From Lachnospiraceae bacterium (GTDB taxonomy: Bacteria > Bacillota > Clostridia > Lachnospirales > Lachnospiraceae): a stretch of DNA of 64,000 nt. The notes below the pieces were generated by a model. It made no database searches. It worked only from the letters and a program-made list of their open reading frames with translations, and was not told the origin of the DNA. Of the stretch, positions 1 through 7,310 are shown piece after piece. The stretch spans positions 17,593 through 81,592 of the forward strand of contig JAFZNO010000076.1 of assembly GCA_017552985.1 (NCBI GenBank), read 5' to 3'. Made by a program: the position numbers and the translations under genes. The stretch's first letter is position 1, and each line of letters opens with the position of its first letter.

Positions 1-64
1 AAACGCCGGAGATTCCCTTGGTCGTTCCTTTGTAAAATTTTTCCAGATCCTTTATCACTAACAT
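1..64 (-). CDS. ABC transporter ATP-binding protein, N-terminus only (cut by window edge)
   Basis: Only the first 21 codons are visible, read leftward from an ATG at 62-64. The peptide (MLVIKDLEKFYKG, then TTKGISGV) has the usual start of an ABC ATPase: a beta-strand, an aromatic A-loop Tyr, and the lead-in to Walker A, which lies outside the window. A good ribosome site (AAAGGAGTG, about 70-78 read on the minus strand) fixes the start. A palindrome at 111-134 lies just upstream and may be its operator. The family call is inferred from a short fragment; substrate and partners cannot be seen. Confidence 0.6.
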   Translation of the reverse strand, partial: MLVIKDLEKFYKGTTKGISGV

Positions 65-110
65 GGTTAGACACTCCTTTTGTTATATAAGAAACAATGT
101 ATTGTTTGTA

Positions 111-134
111 TTACTTGTATCTATACAAATAATA
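111..134. promoter_or_regulatory. palindromic putative operator upstream of the edge ABC gene
   Basis: TTGTAT (115-120) and ATACAA (123-128) form a perfect 6-bp inverted repeat around CT, and ATTA/TAAT extend it imperfectly. The site lies about 50 bp upstream of the minus-strand ABC start, where YtrA-type GntR regulators often bind. Binding is inferred; no regulator for it is visible. Confidence 0.35.
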
Positions 135-191
135 ATGCATAAAATAAAAAACGTCAAGAGGCATCCCGGAGGATTTCGCGTTCCCTTGGCG

Positions 192-220
192 TTGCTTTTT
201 CCCGCGGGTTCTCATATAAT
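192..220 (+). promoter_or_regulatory. sigma-A-like promoter of the YitT gene
   Basis: TTGCTT (192-197), a 17-bp spacer and a perfect TATAAT (215-220). This puts the transcription start near 227, about 40 bp upstream of the ATG at 266. Confidence 0.6.
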
Positions 221-265
221 GAATATAAGGTCCGTTAATCGAAGCGAATAGGGTGGTAGTGAAGG

Positions 266-1123
266 ATGAGTGAAGATAAGGAAATGGTTTCCAAAAGAAT
301 AGAAGAGTTTTTATCCTGTCTCTTGATCTCGGTGGGAGCGTTGCTTGCGAGTTTTTCCGTAGTCTGCATCCTGATCCCGAATGATGCGATCGATTACGGA
401 ACGGCGGGCATTGCGATCATTTTAAGCAAGCTGACGCACTGGAACCTTTCGGCGTGCGTTGCCGGCGTATTCCTGCCCTTTATCATCGCGGGCTTTTTGA
501 TCCTGGGAAAAAGATTTGGCGTAAAGGCACTGCTCGGCTCGGCAGTATACACCGTGGGCATTGCCGTATTTGAACAAATTCCTTTTGAACTCAATACGGA
601 ACATTTCCTGGCGGTCGTGTTTGGAGGCGCCATCCTTGGCGCGGGACTTTCCCTCATCCTAAAGAACGGCGGATGCATTGACGGCTCGGAAATCTTTGCC
701 AACATTGTCGTGAAGAAAATCTCCGACAAGACGGGGAAAAACTTTAGCATGACCTACCTGCTCATCGGTTTTAACGCCTGTGTTTACGCGGCGGTATTCC
801 TTTTGATCAACCGTAACGCAGCCCTGATGAGCCTTCTTGTTTACGTTGTTGCGACCTCCATCATCAATCACTTTACGGATCATTACGAGGCGATCAAGCA
901 GGTTACCATCATCACGAAGGATCCCGACAAGCTCGTGAAGGCCATCAAGGAGGAGCTCAACAAGACCTGTACCATCATGAATTCCTACGGCGCCATCGCC
1001 GGAGAAAACAAAACGCTCATCTGTTACGTCAACTATTTTGAATTACCGAAAATGAAGGAGATCATTGCGAAAAACAAAGGAACCTTTAGCACCGTATCCA
1101 CGATCGATGAAATTTTAAGATAA
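266..1123 (+). CDS. YitT family membrane protein (DUF161 + DUF2179)
   Basis: 285 residues, the family's usual length. Residues about 10-205 hold five or six hydrophobic segments with the glycine-rich pattern of YitT proteins (for example ILKNGGCIDGSEIFA around 130-145). Residues about 210-280 form the soluble ferredoxin-like DUF2179 domain (KQVTIITKDPDKLVKAI, then TGENK/LICYV-like strands). YitT proteins are integral membrane proteins of unknown transport or sensing role. The gene appears monocistronic behind the promoter at 192-220. The ribosome site before ATG 266 is weak (GGTGGTAGTGAAGG). Confidence 0.85.
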   Translation: MSEDKEMVSKRIEEFLSCLLISVGALLASFSVVCILIPNDAIDYGTAGIAIILSKLTHWNLSACVAGVFLPFIIAGFLILGKRFGVKALLGSAVYTVGIAVFEQIPFELNTEHFLAVVFGGAILGAGLSLILKNGGCIDGSEIFANIVVKKISDKTGKNFSMTYLLIGFNACVYAAVFLLINRNAALMSLLVYVVATSIINHFTDHYEAIKQVTIITKDPDKLVKAIKEELNKTCTIMNSYGAIAGENKTLICYVNYFELPKMKEIIAKNKGTFSTVSTIDEILR

Positions 1124-1140
1124 AAATTTAAAATAAGGCA

Positions 1141-1198
1141 TTGACAAATATCCGTAAACTTGGTAATATGTCCGTAAAGACATCCGCAAACTTGGTAA
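1141..1198 (+). promoter_or_regulatory. promoter with three direct repeats (putative autoregulatory operator)
   Basis: TTGACA (1141-1146), 17 bp, TAATAT (1164-1169) is a near-consensus promoter. Two copies of a 16-bp motif, TCCGTAAACTTGGTAA (1151-1166) and TCCGCAAACTTGGTAA (1183-1198), flank a third partial copy, TCCGTAAA (1171-1178). One copy lies in the spacer and -10 region and one abuts the Shine-Dalgarno. The XRE regulator encoded two genes downstream is the obvious candidate ligand (inference). Confidence 0.6.
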
Positions 1199-1209
1199 AG
1201 GAGGCAACC

Positions 1210-1533
1210 ATGGGAGAGCAAGACATTTTAAAAGCAGCCCAGGCGCAGGCGTCGAAATCGGGCGAATTTGAAAAAGAAACGGCTAACAAAGCAATGGCAA
1301 GTGCAATCTGTGCATCCGTAGTGGCGATGATCGTGATGGTCGTGGCAGAGCTGCTGGTGTATCGCAAGATCGATCTGGGGAAGCCAGCGCTTCTTCTCAT
1401 TGTAACTTGCGTCGTGGAATTGTGTCAGGGTCGTAAGCTTCAAAACAAGAAACAAGTTGTCAGAGGCGTTGTGGAAGCAATTGTCGCAGCCTTATTTTTG
1501 ATTTTATACGTGGGGGCGTTTTTCAGAAGATGA
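1210..1533 (+). CDS. small two-to-three-segment membrane protein (DUF6442-like)
   Basis: 107 residues. A short charged N-terminus (MGEQDILKAAQAQASKSGEFEKE) is followed by hydrophobic segments at about 30-50, 60-72 and 87-104. Start ATG 1210 is preferred over the upstream in-frame TTG because AAAGGAGG (1197-1204) sits at ideal spacing. The last codons overlap the XRE gene by 4 bp (ATGA), so the two are translationally coupled. Small membrane proteins of this type are often paired with an XRE regulator in Firmicutes. The DUF6442 assignment is from memory and function is unknown. Confidence 0.7.
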   Translation: MGEQDILKAAQAQASKSGEFEKETANKAMASAICASVVAMIVMVVAELLVYRKIDLGKPALLLIVTCVVELCQGRKLQNKKQVVRGVVEAIVAALFLILYVGAFFRR

Positions 1534-1745
1534 ATTCACATTTACAATTAAAAAATAAGATTAAAGAACTGAGACAGGCCAAGGGTTATTCCCAGACGAA
1601 GCTGGCGGAGGAAGTCGGTACGACGCAGAATACCATTAGCTCGCTGGAAACGGGGCAGTATTCCCCTTCCGCATATCTGTCGGGCCTGATCTGCATTGCA
1701 CTCGGATGCAAATGGGAAGAGTGCTTTTATTACGAGGTAAGCTAA
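1530..1745 (+). CDS. XRE/Cro-CI family helix-turn-helix regulator
   Basis: 71 residues, a single HTH domain. KNKIKELRQAKGYSQTKLAE, then VGTTQNTISSLETG, is the classic XRE helix-turn-helix at about residues 8-42. A short C-terminal tail (ALGCKWEECFYYEVS) is typical of stand-alone small transcriptional regulators of this type. It overlaps the preceding membrane-protein gene by 4 bp. It most likely binds the direct repeats in the shared promoter at 1151-1198 and represses its own operon (inference). Confidence 0.85.
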   Translation: MNSHLQLKNKIKELRQAKGYSQTKLAEEVGTTQNTISSLETGQYSPSAYLSGLICIALGCKWEECFYYEVS

Positions 1746-1781
1746 GGCTTATAAAAATTTCATATTAAAGGAGTACTAAAC

Positions 1782-2048
1782 ATGGCAGGATTTGGATTTG
1801 ATTCCGAAACGCTGAGGGCAGCAGGAGCAGCGGACGAAGCCTACGTCGTTATTCAGGTTGTGCTGACGGAGAAACTGTTTGGTGCAGGCTCTGGGGTGTC
1901 TAGCCTCACCAATCTCCAAAGGGCAATCAATGAGCAGGTGGCAAAGGGCTACCGGCTGCACACGATCTCAACGACCTCGTCCGGAACCAAGGGATTTCTC
2001 GGCGGCGACAAAATCCAGGCGACCATGGTGTTTGAGAAGCTTTATTGA
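1782..2048 (+). CDS. DUF4177-like small protein
   Basis: 88 residues with a good ribosome site (AAAGGAGTACTAAAC before ATG). Strand VVIQVVLTEK, helix LTNLQRAINEQVAKGYRLHTIST, and a final strand with VFEK match the DUF4177 layout, a small alpha/beta protein with a xxGWxLhxV-like motif (here KGYRLHTIS). The function of the family is unknown. A stretch of low-complexity Gly/Ser (TTSSGTKGFLGGDK) precedes the last strand. It is probably separate from the XRE pair, 36 bp upstream. A weak hairpin (ACGGCAG 2083-2089 / CTGCCGT 2101-2107) follows. Confidence 0.6.
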   Translation: MAGFGFDSETLRAAGAADEAYVVIQVVLTEKLFGAGSGVSSLTNLQRAINEQVAKGYRLHTISTTSSGTKGFLGGDKIQATMVFEKLY

Positions 2049-2154
2049 TCAGCCATGAGAACTGTCATATCGTAAAGCAATTACGGCAGGAAGCATATTT
2101 CTGCCGTTGTTGTGGTTCCTGTCATTTTCAAATATAGAGAAATGAGATATCATA

Positions 2155-2616
2155 ATGAAGACAATCAGAGTTGTGGCAGCAGTCATAAAATCCGTCGATC
2201 CTGACGGAAGGCCCGTGATCTTTGCAACCCAGCGGGGATATGGGGAGTTTAAGGACGGATGGGAATTCCCGGGCGGGAAGATCGAACCGGGCGAGACGCC
2301 CGGGGAGGCGCTGGTCAGGGAGATCAGGGAAGAACTGGGAACGGAGATCACCGTGGGTGAGAAGATCATGACGGTAGAACATGATTATCCGGAATTTCAT
2401 TTGTCCATGGACTGCTTTTGGTGTGAGGTGCAGAAGGGAAACCTGGAACTGCGTGAGCATGAGGCGGCGCGGTGGCTGACGGCGGAGACGCTGGAGGACG
2501 TAGACTGGCTTCCCGCGGACGTGGAATTGATAAGGCAGCTGCGCGATGAACTGGTGGCTGGCGGACGGAAAGAGGAAAAAACGCCATTGGAAAGGCAAGT
2601 GGAGGGCGAAAGATGA
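2155..2616 (+). CDS. Nudix hydrolase, MutT/8-oxo-dGTP diphosphatase type
   Basis: 153 residues. The complete Nudix box is present: G41, E47, R55-E56, E59-E60 and G62 (GX5EX7REUXEEXGU). The preceding WEFPGGK (about 36-42) and the C-terminal HEAARWLTAETLEDVDWLPADVELI are typical of MutT-family enzymes, which hydrolyse oxidised nucleotides such as 8-oxo-dGTP to the monophosphate. Residues after about 140 are a charged extension. The stop overlaps the start of the next gene by 4 bp (ATGA). No strong ribosome site precedes ATG 2155. Exact substrate is inferred. Confidence 0.88.
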   Translation: MKTIRVVAAVIKSVDPDGRPVIFATQRGYGEFKDGWEFPGGKIEPGETPGEALVREIREELGTEITVGEKIMTVEHDYPEFHLSMDCFWCEVQKGNLELREHEAARWLTAETLEDVDWLPADVELIRQLRDELVAGGRKEEKTPLERQVEGER

Positions 2617-4007
2617 CGCATCGACAGCTTTTTAAGGAAATATACGGAGACAACAAGAGGTATCTGTTTGCCTGCCTGACGGCATTCATTTTCTTTTCCG
2701 TGCTTGCATTTGGCGGGGGAGGCGTAGCCCAGGCTGAGGCATTGGATGCGCAAGGAACGGCGACCGCCCTTGGAGGAAGCTTTGGAAAGACTATGGCGCC
2801 GGTGATCGGGACGGGGTATTTCGCAGGCATTGACATGTCCTGGGTTATGGTGATCCTAAGTGCTGTTTCGCTCAGCGTCTCGGCTGGGAAGGGCCTTGGA
2901 CTTGCAGGATTTGACAAGCTGTCGGGCTTTTCCTTTGGAATCTTTGAGAACACCTACGTCAGCACGTTCCTGTTGGTCTGGTACGGTTTGCCCCTGCTTC
3001 TCAAGGCATTTAGCAAGACGTATGCGGCTGGACTGGCTTTGGAAAACCTGTTGAAGAAATGGAATGGCGTGGTGATGGCGGTGATCACCTCTTCGCAGAT
3101 GGTCGCGAACGTATCACCGAAGGCAACGGTCAATGCCGCGTCATTAAGTGAAGCGGCGACCTCAGTCAAGGGAGCTTTACCGCAGTGGGTCATGGTTCTG
3201 GGTTGCTTTTTCGTTCTGGTGATCACCATGTCACTGTATTTCTTAATGCGTTATCTCTTCGCGTTGATCGACATTGTGGCCGTTCCGGTCTGTACGTTTG
3301 TGCCTTTTGTTTCCTTCTTTCTGGGTTTCGGAAAGTTGATCCTCGTGATCGTGACGTTCTTAACGGCCATGTTTATGCCGGCGTTATTTTTCGTTTTCTT
3401 CCTGTTCACGGTGGCGGTGGCGCTTCTTTTGTTCCGCCAGGCTTACCTTGCGAGCAGGTACTTTAACAACGTATTCGCCAAACCCCTCTTCCGGAAGATT
3501 TTCGGTGGTTACAAAACGGATTACCCATTGGTCGCAAAGAGGATTCCCGCCAAGATCAGAAAGCAATTGGATGGCGTAAACGTTGAGCTGGCAATCCCGG
3601 TATATCTCCAGAAGAAGCTTAACGGAACGAAGAAGATGCCCCTGTTTGACCGCTGGTGGATGATCACGTCCGGCGGACGCACGCTTCTCATGAAGCCCAT
3701 GTTTGGAAAGAAGGATTGCTGGCGGATCCCGCTGGTGAACGTTCCTGAGCGTAAGGTCTTTATTAATCAGTTCATTTTCTACTATGAGGTATTTAACCTA
3801 AGCGGGCCGGAAACAAATCTGACCAACGTGTTCAAGCGCGTGCCAAAGCAGTATCACGTGGTGTTTAGCAAGGAATATTTCCATCGTTATCAAGACATTA
3901 AGCGTCTCACCGGCTTTACGGATTTTGCGGAGTACCGCACTTCCCTGATGCAAAAAAAGCCCCAGGCGCAGCAGGCCGGGGGCTGGGGACAGCAAGTGAG
4001 GTATTAG
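2613..4007 (+). CDS. multi-pass membrane protein of unknown function
   Basis: 464 residues, not recognised. An N-terminal hydrophobic segment (about 18-38, YLFACLTAFIFFSVLAFGGG) may be a signal or first helix. Further membrane segments lie near 75-95, 115-130, 190-215, 220-245 and 250-280. Residues about 290-464 form a soluble, basic, aromatic-rich C-terminal domain ending in a Gln/Gly-rich tail. It is translationally coupled to the Nudix gene (4-bp overlap). At its 3' end it overlaps the convergent PTS gene by 4 bp. No catalytic motif is evident. Confidence 0.7.
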   Translation: MTHRQLFKEIYGDNKRYLFACLTAFIFFSVLAFGGGGVAQAEALDAQGTATALGGSFGKTMAPVIGTGYFAGIDMSWVMVILSAVSLSVSAGKGLGLAGFDKLSGFSFGIFENTYVSTFLLVWYGLPLLLKAFSKTYAAGLALENLLKKWNGVVMAVITSSQMVANVSPKATVNAASLSEAATSVKGALPQWVMVLGCFFVLVITMSLYFLMRYLFALIDIVAVPVCTFVPFVSFFLGFGKLILVIVTFLTAMFMPALFFVFFLFTVAVALLLFRQAYLASRYFNNVFAKPLFRKIFGGYKTDYPLVAKRIPAKIRKQLDGVNVELAIPVYLQKKLNGTKKMPLFDRWWMITSGGRTLLMKPMFGKKDCWRIPLVNVPERKVFINQFIFYYEVFNLSGPETNLTNVFKRVPKQYHVVFSKEYFHRYQDIKRLTGFTDFAEYRTSLMQKKPQAQQAGGWGQQVRY

Positions 4008-5110
4008 GATAGCTGTTTTTTCTGGGCCATGGTCAGAAGGAATGCGATCGGGAAAGCAATGACCATGGACAGAAGGAATGCGGCAAAGCCGGGACCCACG
4101 TAGGCGACGCAGGTGACAAAGCTCGGGAATGCAAAGGAACTGCACTGCGCACCCGCGAAACCTGCGATGCCGCCGCCAACGGCACCTGCAATGCAGGCAG
4201 AGAGCATGGCGCGCGGCTTGCTGACGGTTACGCCAAACAGAGCTGGTTCCGTGACGCCCAGGGCGCAGGAGAAGGCTGCCTGGAAGCAGATGCTTTTCTG
4301 TTTCTTGTCTTTGGCGATCAACGCGAGGGCAAGGGATGCGCCGCATTGCCCGTAGACGGCGCCGCCTAGCAGAGGCAAGATGGTGTCGAAACCGTTTGCC
4401 GCGATCGCGTTGATGCAGACGGGCACGATGCTCCAGTGAGCGCCAAGGAAGACCATGGGCTGGATGAAGAAGCCCATAAATACGCCGGCAACGGTTGGAT
4501 TCCAATAGTATAATACGTAAAAGATTTTCGTTAGGAGATCTCCGATCCAGCCACCCATGGGACCAAAGAGCAGGAAGGTGACGGGTAACACGATCAGAGC
4601 ACAGATTAACGGTTTTAGGAAGCCCTTGAGAGATTCCGGAAGGAATTTTTCACAGGGCTTTTCTACAAAGTACAAAAGACCGACGGCGAGGATCACCGGG
4701 ATCACGCTGGAATGGTAGATCGCCGGCTGGATCGGGAGACCCAGAAAGCTTAATCCCTGGTTGTTTTCCAAAACGGCGACAATGTCGGGATAGAGCATGG
4801 CCACGGGGATCAGCAGCGAGATGAAAGGATCCGTGTTCCATTGCTTCGATGCCGTTAAGGCCAGAAAGAAGGGCAGAAAGTAGAAGAATCCGTCAGATGG
4901 GGCGTAGAAGACGGCATATAGGCCGCTTTGGGTGGAGAGTACGCCGAAATTGACCAGCAAAATAAGGATGCTCTTTAGAATGCTGGCGGCAGTAAGGCAG
5001 CCGATGATGGGCAGAAATAAGCCCGTGATCTGGCTGATGACTTTTTTATATCCTGATTCTTTTGTGGCTTCTGCGGAGTTCGCGGAAGCACTGTTGGTTG
5101 ATTTCTTCAC
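4004..5110 (-). CDS. stand-alone PTS EIIC, beta-glucoside/glucose superfamily
   Basis: 368 residues, all membrane (about ten segments) after a Ser/Ala-rich hydrophilic N-terminus. GAHWSI (223-228) and GVTEPALFGV (285-294) are the signature loops of bgl-type EIIC sugar channels. Normal family members carry fused EIIB and often EIIA domains with phospho-Cys and phospho-His; neither is present here or nearby. It must therefore use EIIB/EIIA encoded elsewhere, or act without phosphorylation. The start is GTG 5110 with AGGA nine bases upstream. It lies downstream of the RT gene on the same strand. Confidence 0.8.
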   Translation of the reverse strand: MKKSTNSASANSAEATKESGYKKVISQITGLFLPIIGCLTAASILKSILILLVNFGVLSTQSGLYAVFYAPSDGFFYFLPFFLALTASKQWNTDPFISLLIPVAMLYPDIVAVLENNQGLSFLGLPIQPAIYHSSVIPVILAVGLLYFVEKPCEKFLPESLKGFLKPLICALIVLPVTFLLFGPMGGWIGDLLTKIFYVLYYWNPTVAGVFMGFFIQPMVFLGAHWSIVPVCINAIAANGFDTILPLLGGAVYGQCGASLALALIAKDKKQKSICFQAAFSCALGVTEPALFGVTVSKPRAMLSACIAGAVGGGIAGFAGAQCSSFAFPSFVTCVAYVGPGFAAFLLSMVIAFPIAFLLTMAQKKQLS

Positions 5111-5156
5111 GGTTTGTAATCCTATTCTTTTTATATTTTTGTCGTGATGCGGTCCG

Positions 5157-6446
5157 TTACGGACGGCCGGACGAATGCTCTTTTAAAAATTGATGGTAGG
5201 CATTTACCAGGGTTTGGTATCCCAGGGCCTTTAGGTCTTCATAGCGCGCGTTGTATTTGGCTTTTGTGTGCTTTCCCGTGAGCAAGGTGCGGATGCACTC
5301 CTGTGCGTAAAGGTCGATGACATGGAGGCTGTCCGTGACGGTGAGCGTCGGGAAATACCAATAGCTCCAGGAGAGATCATTCTCCACGGGGCTTTCCAAA
5401 AGCTTGCGGTGAAAGGTGCGGATAAAAGCCTTTGCCGGCTTTTCACCCAAAAGGTCGTTTCGTTTTTGCCAGCGCTGCAGGGCCCTCACCTTGCGGCGCA
5501 TTTTTTTCTTGATCTTTTGGACGGAGACGGGGGATACGTCCACCTGACCGTCCCGTACGTAAAAGCCAAGGAAGAGAAAACCTTCTTCCGGCGTGCGGAA
5601 TTCTTCCTTCGCCGGATTGACGGCAAGACCCTTTTCCGAAAGAAAACTCCGGATGGCATCGGCATGGCGCTGGACTTCTTCCATGGAATCACCGAAGACG
5701 ATGACGTCATCGCTGTAACGGGCGTAGGGAATGTCCTGGTCATAAAAGAACTGATCCATGTCGCGGAGGTACAGGTTCGCGTAAAAGCATGCCAGCGGCG
5801 TGCCCGCCATGATGCCCTTTTGTTCCCGGATCAGATTGCCTTCAGGTGACTGGCCGCCCCTCACGCAGGGCTCCGTTAAAAGAGACTTTAGGAAGAAAAA
5901 CAGCGTCGGATCGTCCTTTGTCACGGCTTCCAGTTCCGGAAGGAGTCTATCGATGGGGATGGAGTTAAAGTAATTGCTGACGTCGACTTTATAAGTGTAT
6001 TTCCGTCGTAAGTCTGGAATCTTATGGAGCCGCCGGATGGCGTCCTTGGCACTCCTGTTTGGGCGAAACGAAAAAAGGTTGTCGCAAAACAGTCCGTCAT
6101 ACTTTCGAAGAAGCAGATAGGTCAAAAGCTTTAGGACCAAGTTCTCCGCTTCCGGATAGGTATAGACCACGCGCTTTTTCTGGGAGCTTTGCTTGCTGAT
6201 GACGGATTTCCGGGGCAGGGGGAACTGTACGCCGGAGGCCGTTTCCCTGGAAACAGGAAAATGTTCGGCGGAAGCGGTCTGCCGGGAAGTGATTTGCCGG
6301 ATCTCCTCGCAGACGGGAAGGTACCCCTGCACGTCAATAAACTCCCGCAGGCTCCGGGCAGCAGCCCCTTGGCAGGCGAGAGACGTCTTATATGCATAAA
6401 ATTTTTCCCAGACTTCCTGCTGGGAGAGGCTATCCAATAAAGACAT
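5157..6446 (-). CDS. orphan reverse transcriptase, group II-like/retron-like, unclassified
   Basis: 429 residues from ATG 6446 (GAGG nine bases upstream). An in-frame TTG start at 6542 would add 32 residues and run into the RNA-like element. RT core: FSFRPNRSAKDAI (125-137, motif 2); KVDVSNYF (153-160) with catalytic D155; KGIMAGTPLACFYANLYL (210-227, motif 4); YSDD (244-247), the catalytic box with Ser for Ala; and LFLGFYV (291-297, motif 7). A helical thumb-like C-terminus ends LGYQTLVNAYHQF. No maturase DNA-binding or HNH domain follows, and no intron domain V was noticed. Residues 54-77 are two tandem 12-residue repeats (SRQTASAEHFPV / SRETASGVQFPL). The classic retron motifs NAxxH and VTG were not found. 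The upstream structured element suggests a retron or defence-RT system. Confidence 0.8.
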   Translation of the reverse strand: MSLLDSLSQQEVWEKFYAYKTSLACQGAAARSLREFIDVQGYLPVCEEIRQITSRQTASAEHFPVSRETASGVQFPLPRKSVISKQSSQKKRVVYTYPEAENLVLKLLTYLLLRKYDGLFCDNLFSFRPNRSAKDAIRRLHKIPDLRRKYTYKVDVSNYFNSIPIDRLLPELEAVTKDDPTLFFFLKSLLTEPCVRGGQSPEGNLIREQKGIMAGTPLACFYANLYLRDMDQFFYDQDIPYARYSDDVIVFGDSMEEVQRHADAIRSFLSEKGLAVNPAKEEFRTPEEGFLFLGFYVRDGQVDVSPVSVQKIKKKMRRKVRALQRWQKRNDLLGEKPAKAFIRTFHRKLLESPVENDLSWSYWYFPTLTVTDSLHVIDLYAQECIRTLLTGKHTKAKYNARYEDLKALGYQTLVNAYHQFLKEHSSGRP

Positions 6447-6510
6447 TTCGGGACCCTCGGACGGCGTTTGCCAAATCACTTGCACGCGTGGATTAGATTG
6501 GTTACATATA

Positions 6511-6651
6511 AAAAACAGGAAGAGAAAAGGGTTAAAATTCAAGGAAATTCCTTGAATTCTACGGGATCGTACGTGAAACGGCTGCCTGCGAAACCATAAA
6601 TTGTTTCACGCCGGACCCGCCACAGGCGCTAAGCGTTCTCTTCCTGTTTTT
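6511..6651 (-). ncRNA. candidate structured RNA (msr-msd-like) upstream of the RT
   Basis: Read on the minus strand, this 141-bp segment starts and ends in a perfect 16-bp inverted repeat (6636-6651 pairs with 6511-6526, AAAAACAGGAAGAGAA and its complement), like the a1/a2 arms of a retron RNA. Inside lie an 11-bp palindrome (6536-6546 / 6548-6558) next to the 3' arm, and an 8-bp repeat CGTGAAAC/GTTTCACG (6572-6579 / 6603-6610). Just after the 5' arm is a TTAGC (6628-6632), the context in which some retrons branch at G, though five bases can occur by chance. It sits between the upstream gene stop (6684) and the RT start (6446). Existence as an RNA is inferred. Confidence 0.5.
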
Positions 6652-6683
6652 GGCGTTGAGCGTATGTAGTTGCTTGGTAGCGA

Positions 6684-7205
6684 TCACTGGTTCAAGGCTT
6701 TCTTGGTGCGCTCGATGACGTAAGCCTTCGTGTTCCACCAGCCTGGATGGTTGTAGTAGAACCTAAGATAGGGTACGTGCTCCTTGTGGCAGTTGTAGCG
6801 GACGCTATCGGCAGAACTGGTATCGGACATCAGTTCCACCACCAAAGCCCTTGCGTCGCCGTTCCAAAAAGTGATCTTGGTCGCGCGGCCCTTGCGGATG
6901 GAATCCGACGTCAGGCGGTACGCGGGAAAATTCTTGGAATATACGTAAAGGAAGTACTGATCATAGGTGCCGGGATAATTAAACTGATTCTCCTCATCGG
7001 GCATCGTGGGGCCCCAGGAGAATCCAGACTCCGCACCGGAAGAAGAGGGTGCGGGTGCAGCGGATGCAGGCCGTGCGTTAGACGCGGCAGAATTGGGATT
7101 TGCTGCGGCATTTACGGCATTGGTAGCTTCTTTTGCCACGGTCTCAGCGGCATTTTTAATCTTGTCAGCGACGTTGGAACCAAACAGTTTGTCTAGAAAG
7201 CCCAT
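6684..7205 (-). CDS. hypothetical protein upstream of the RT element
   Basis: 173 residues from ATG 7205, chosen over an upstream frame start because AAAGGGGG precedes it. The N-terminus MGFLDKLFGSNVADKIKNAA is amphipathic, followed by an Ala/Ser/Pro-rich linker (about 30-65). The C-terminal domain (about 75-173) is rich in Tyr/Trp (YDQYFLYVYSKN, PGWWNTKAYV). No known family or catalytic motif was recognised. The gene is on the same strand as the RT, and its stop is 33 bp before the 5' arm of the structured element. It could be an accessory partner or an unrelated neighbour. Confidence 0.65.
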   Translation of the reverse strand: MGFLDKLFGSNVADKIKNAAETVAKEATNAVNAAANPNSAASNARPASAAPAPSSSGAESGFSWGPTMPDEENQFNYPGTYDQYFLYVYSKNFPAYRLTSDSIRKGRATKITFWNGDARALVVELMSDTSSADSVRYNCHKEHVPYLRFYYNHPGWWNTKAYVIERTKKALNQ

Positions 7206-7310
7206 GTGTATTCCCCCTTTATTTTTCGATGGAAGTATGCTAATGTTTATTATAATCAAAGAAATGATGCGTGACAAGCATTTTCTTTTTGTCCATTGGA
7301 GCGTTACAAA

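Noticed and set aside
63-251. 62-codon plus-strand open frame at the left edge
   Set aside because: It lies over the minus-strand ABC gene start, its operator and the yitT promoter, has no ribosome site, and the product is not protein-like.
5157-6651. Mobile group II intron
   Set aside because: No domain V-like hairpin or exon-binding context was noticed near the RT, and no maturase or endonuclease domain follows the RT core; the 16-bp arms enclose only 141 bp upstream.
5157-7205. Diversity-generating retroelement
   Set aside because: The RT lacks the DGR-type SQ motif, and no template/variable repeat pair with adenine changes was seen in the neighbouring genes.
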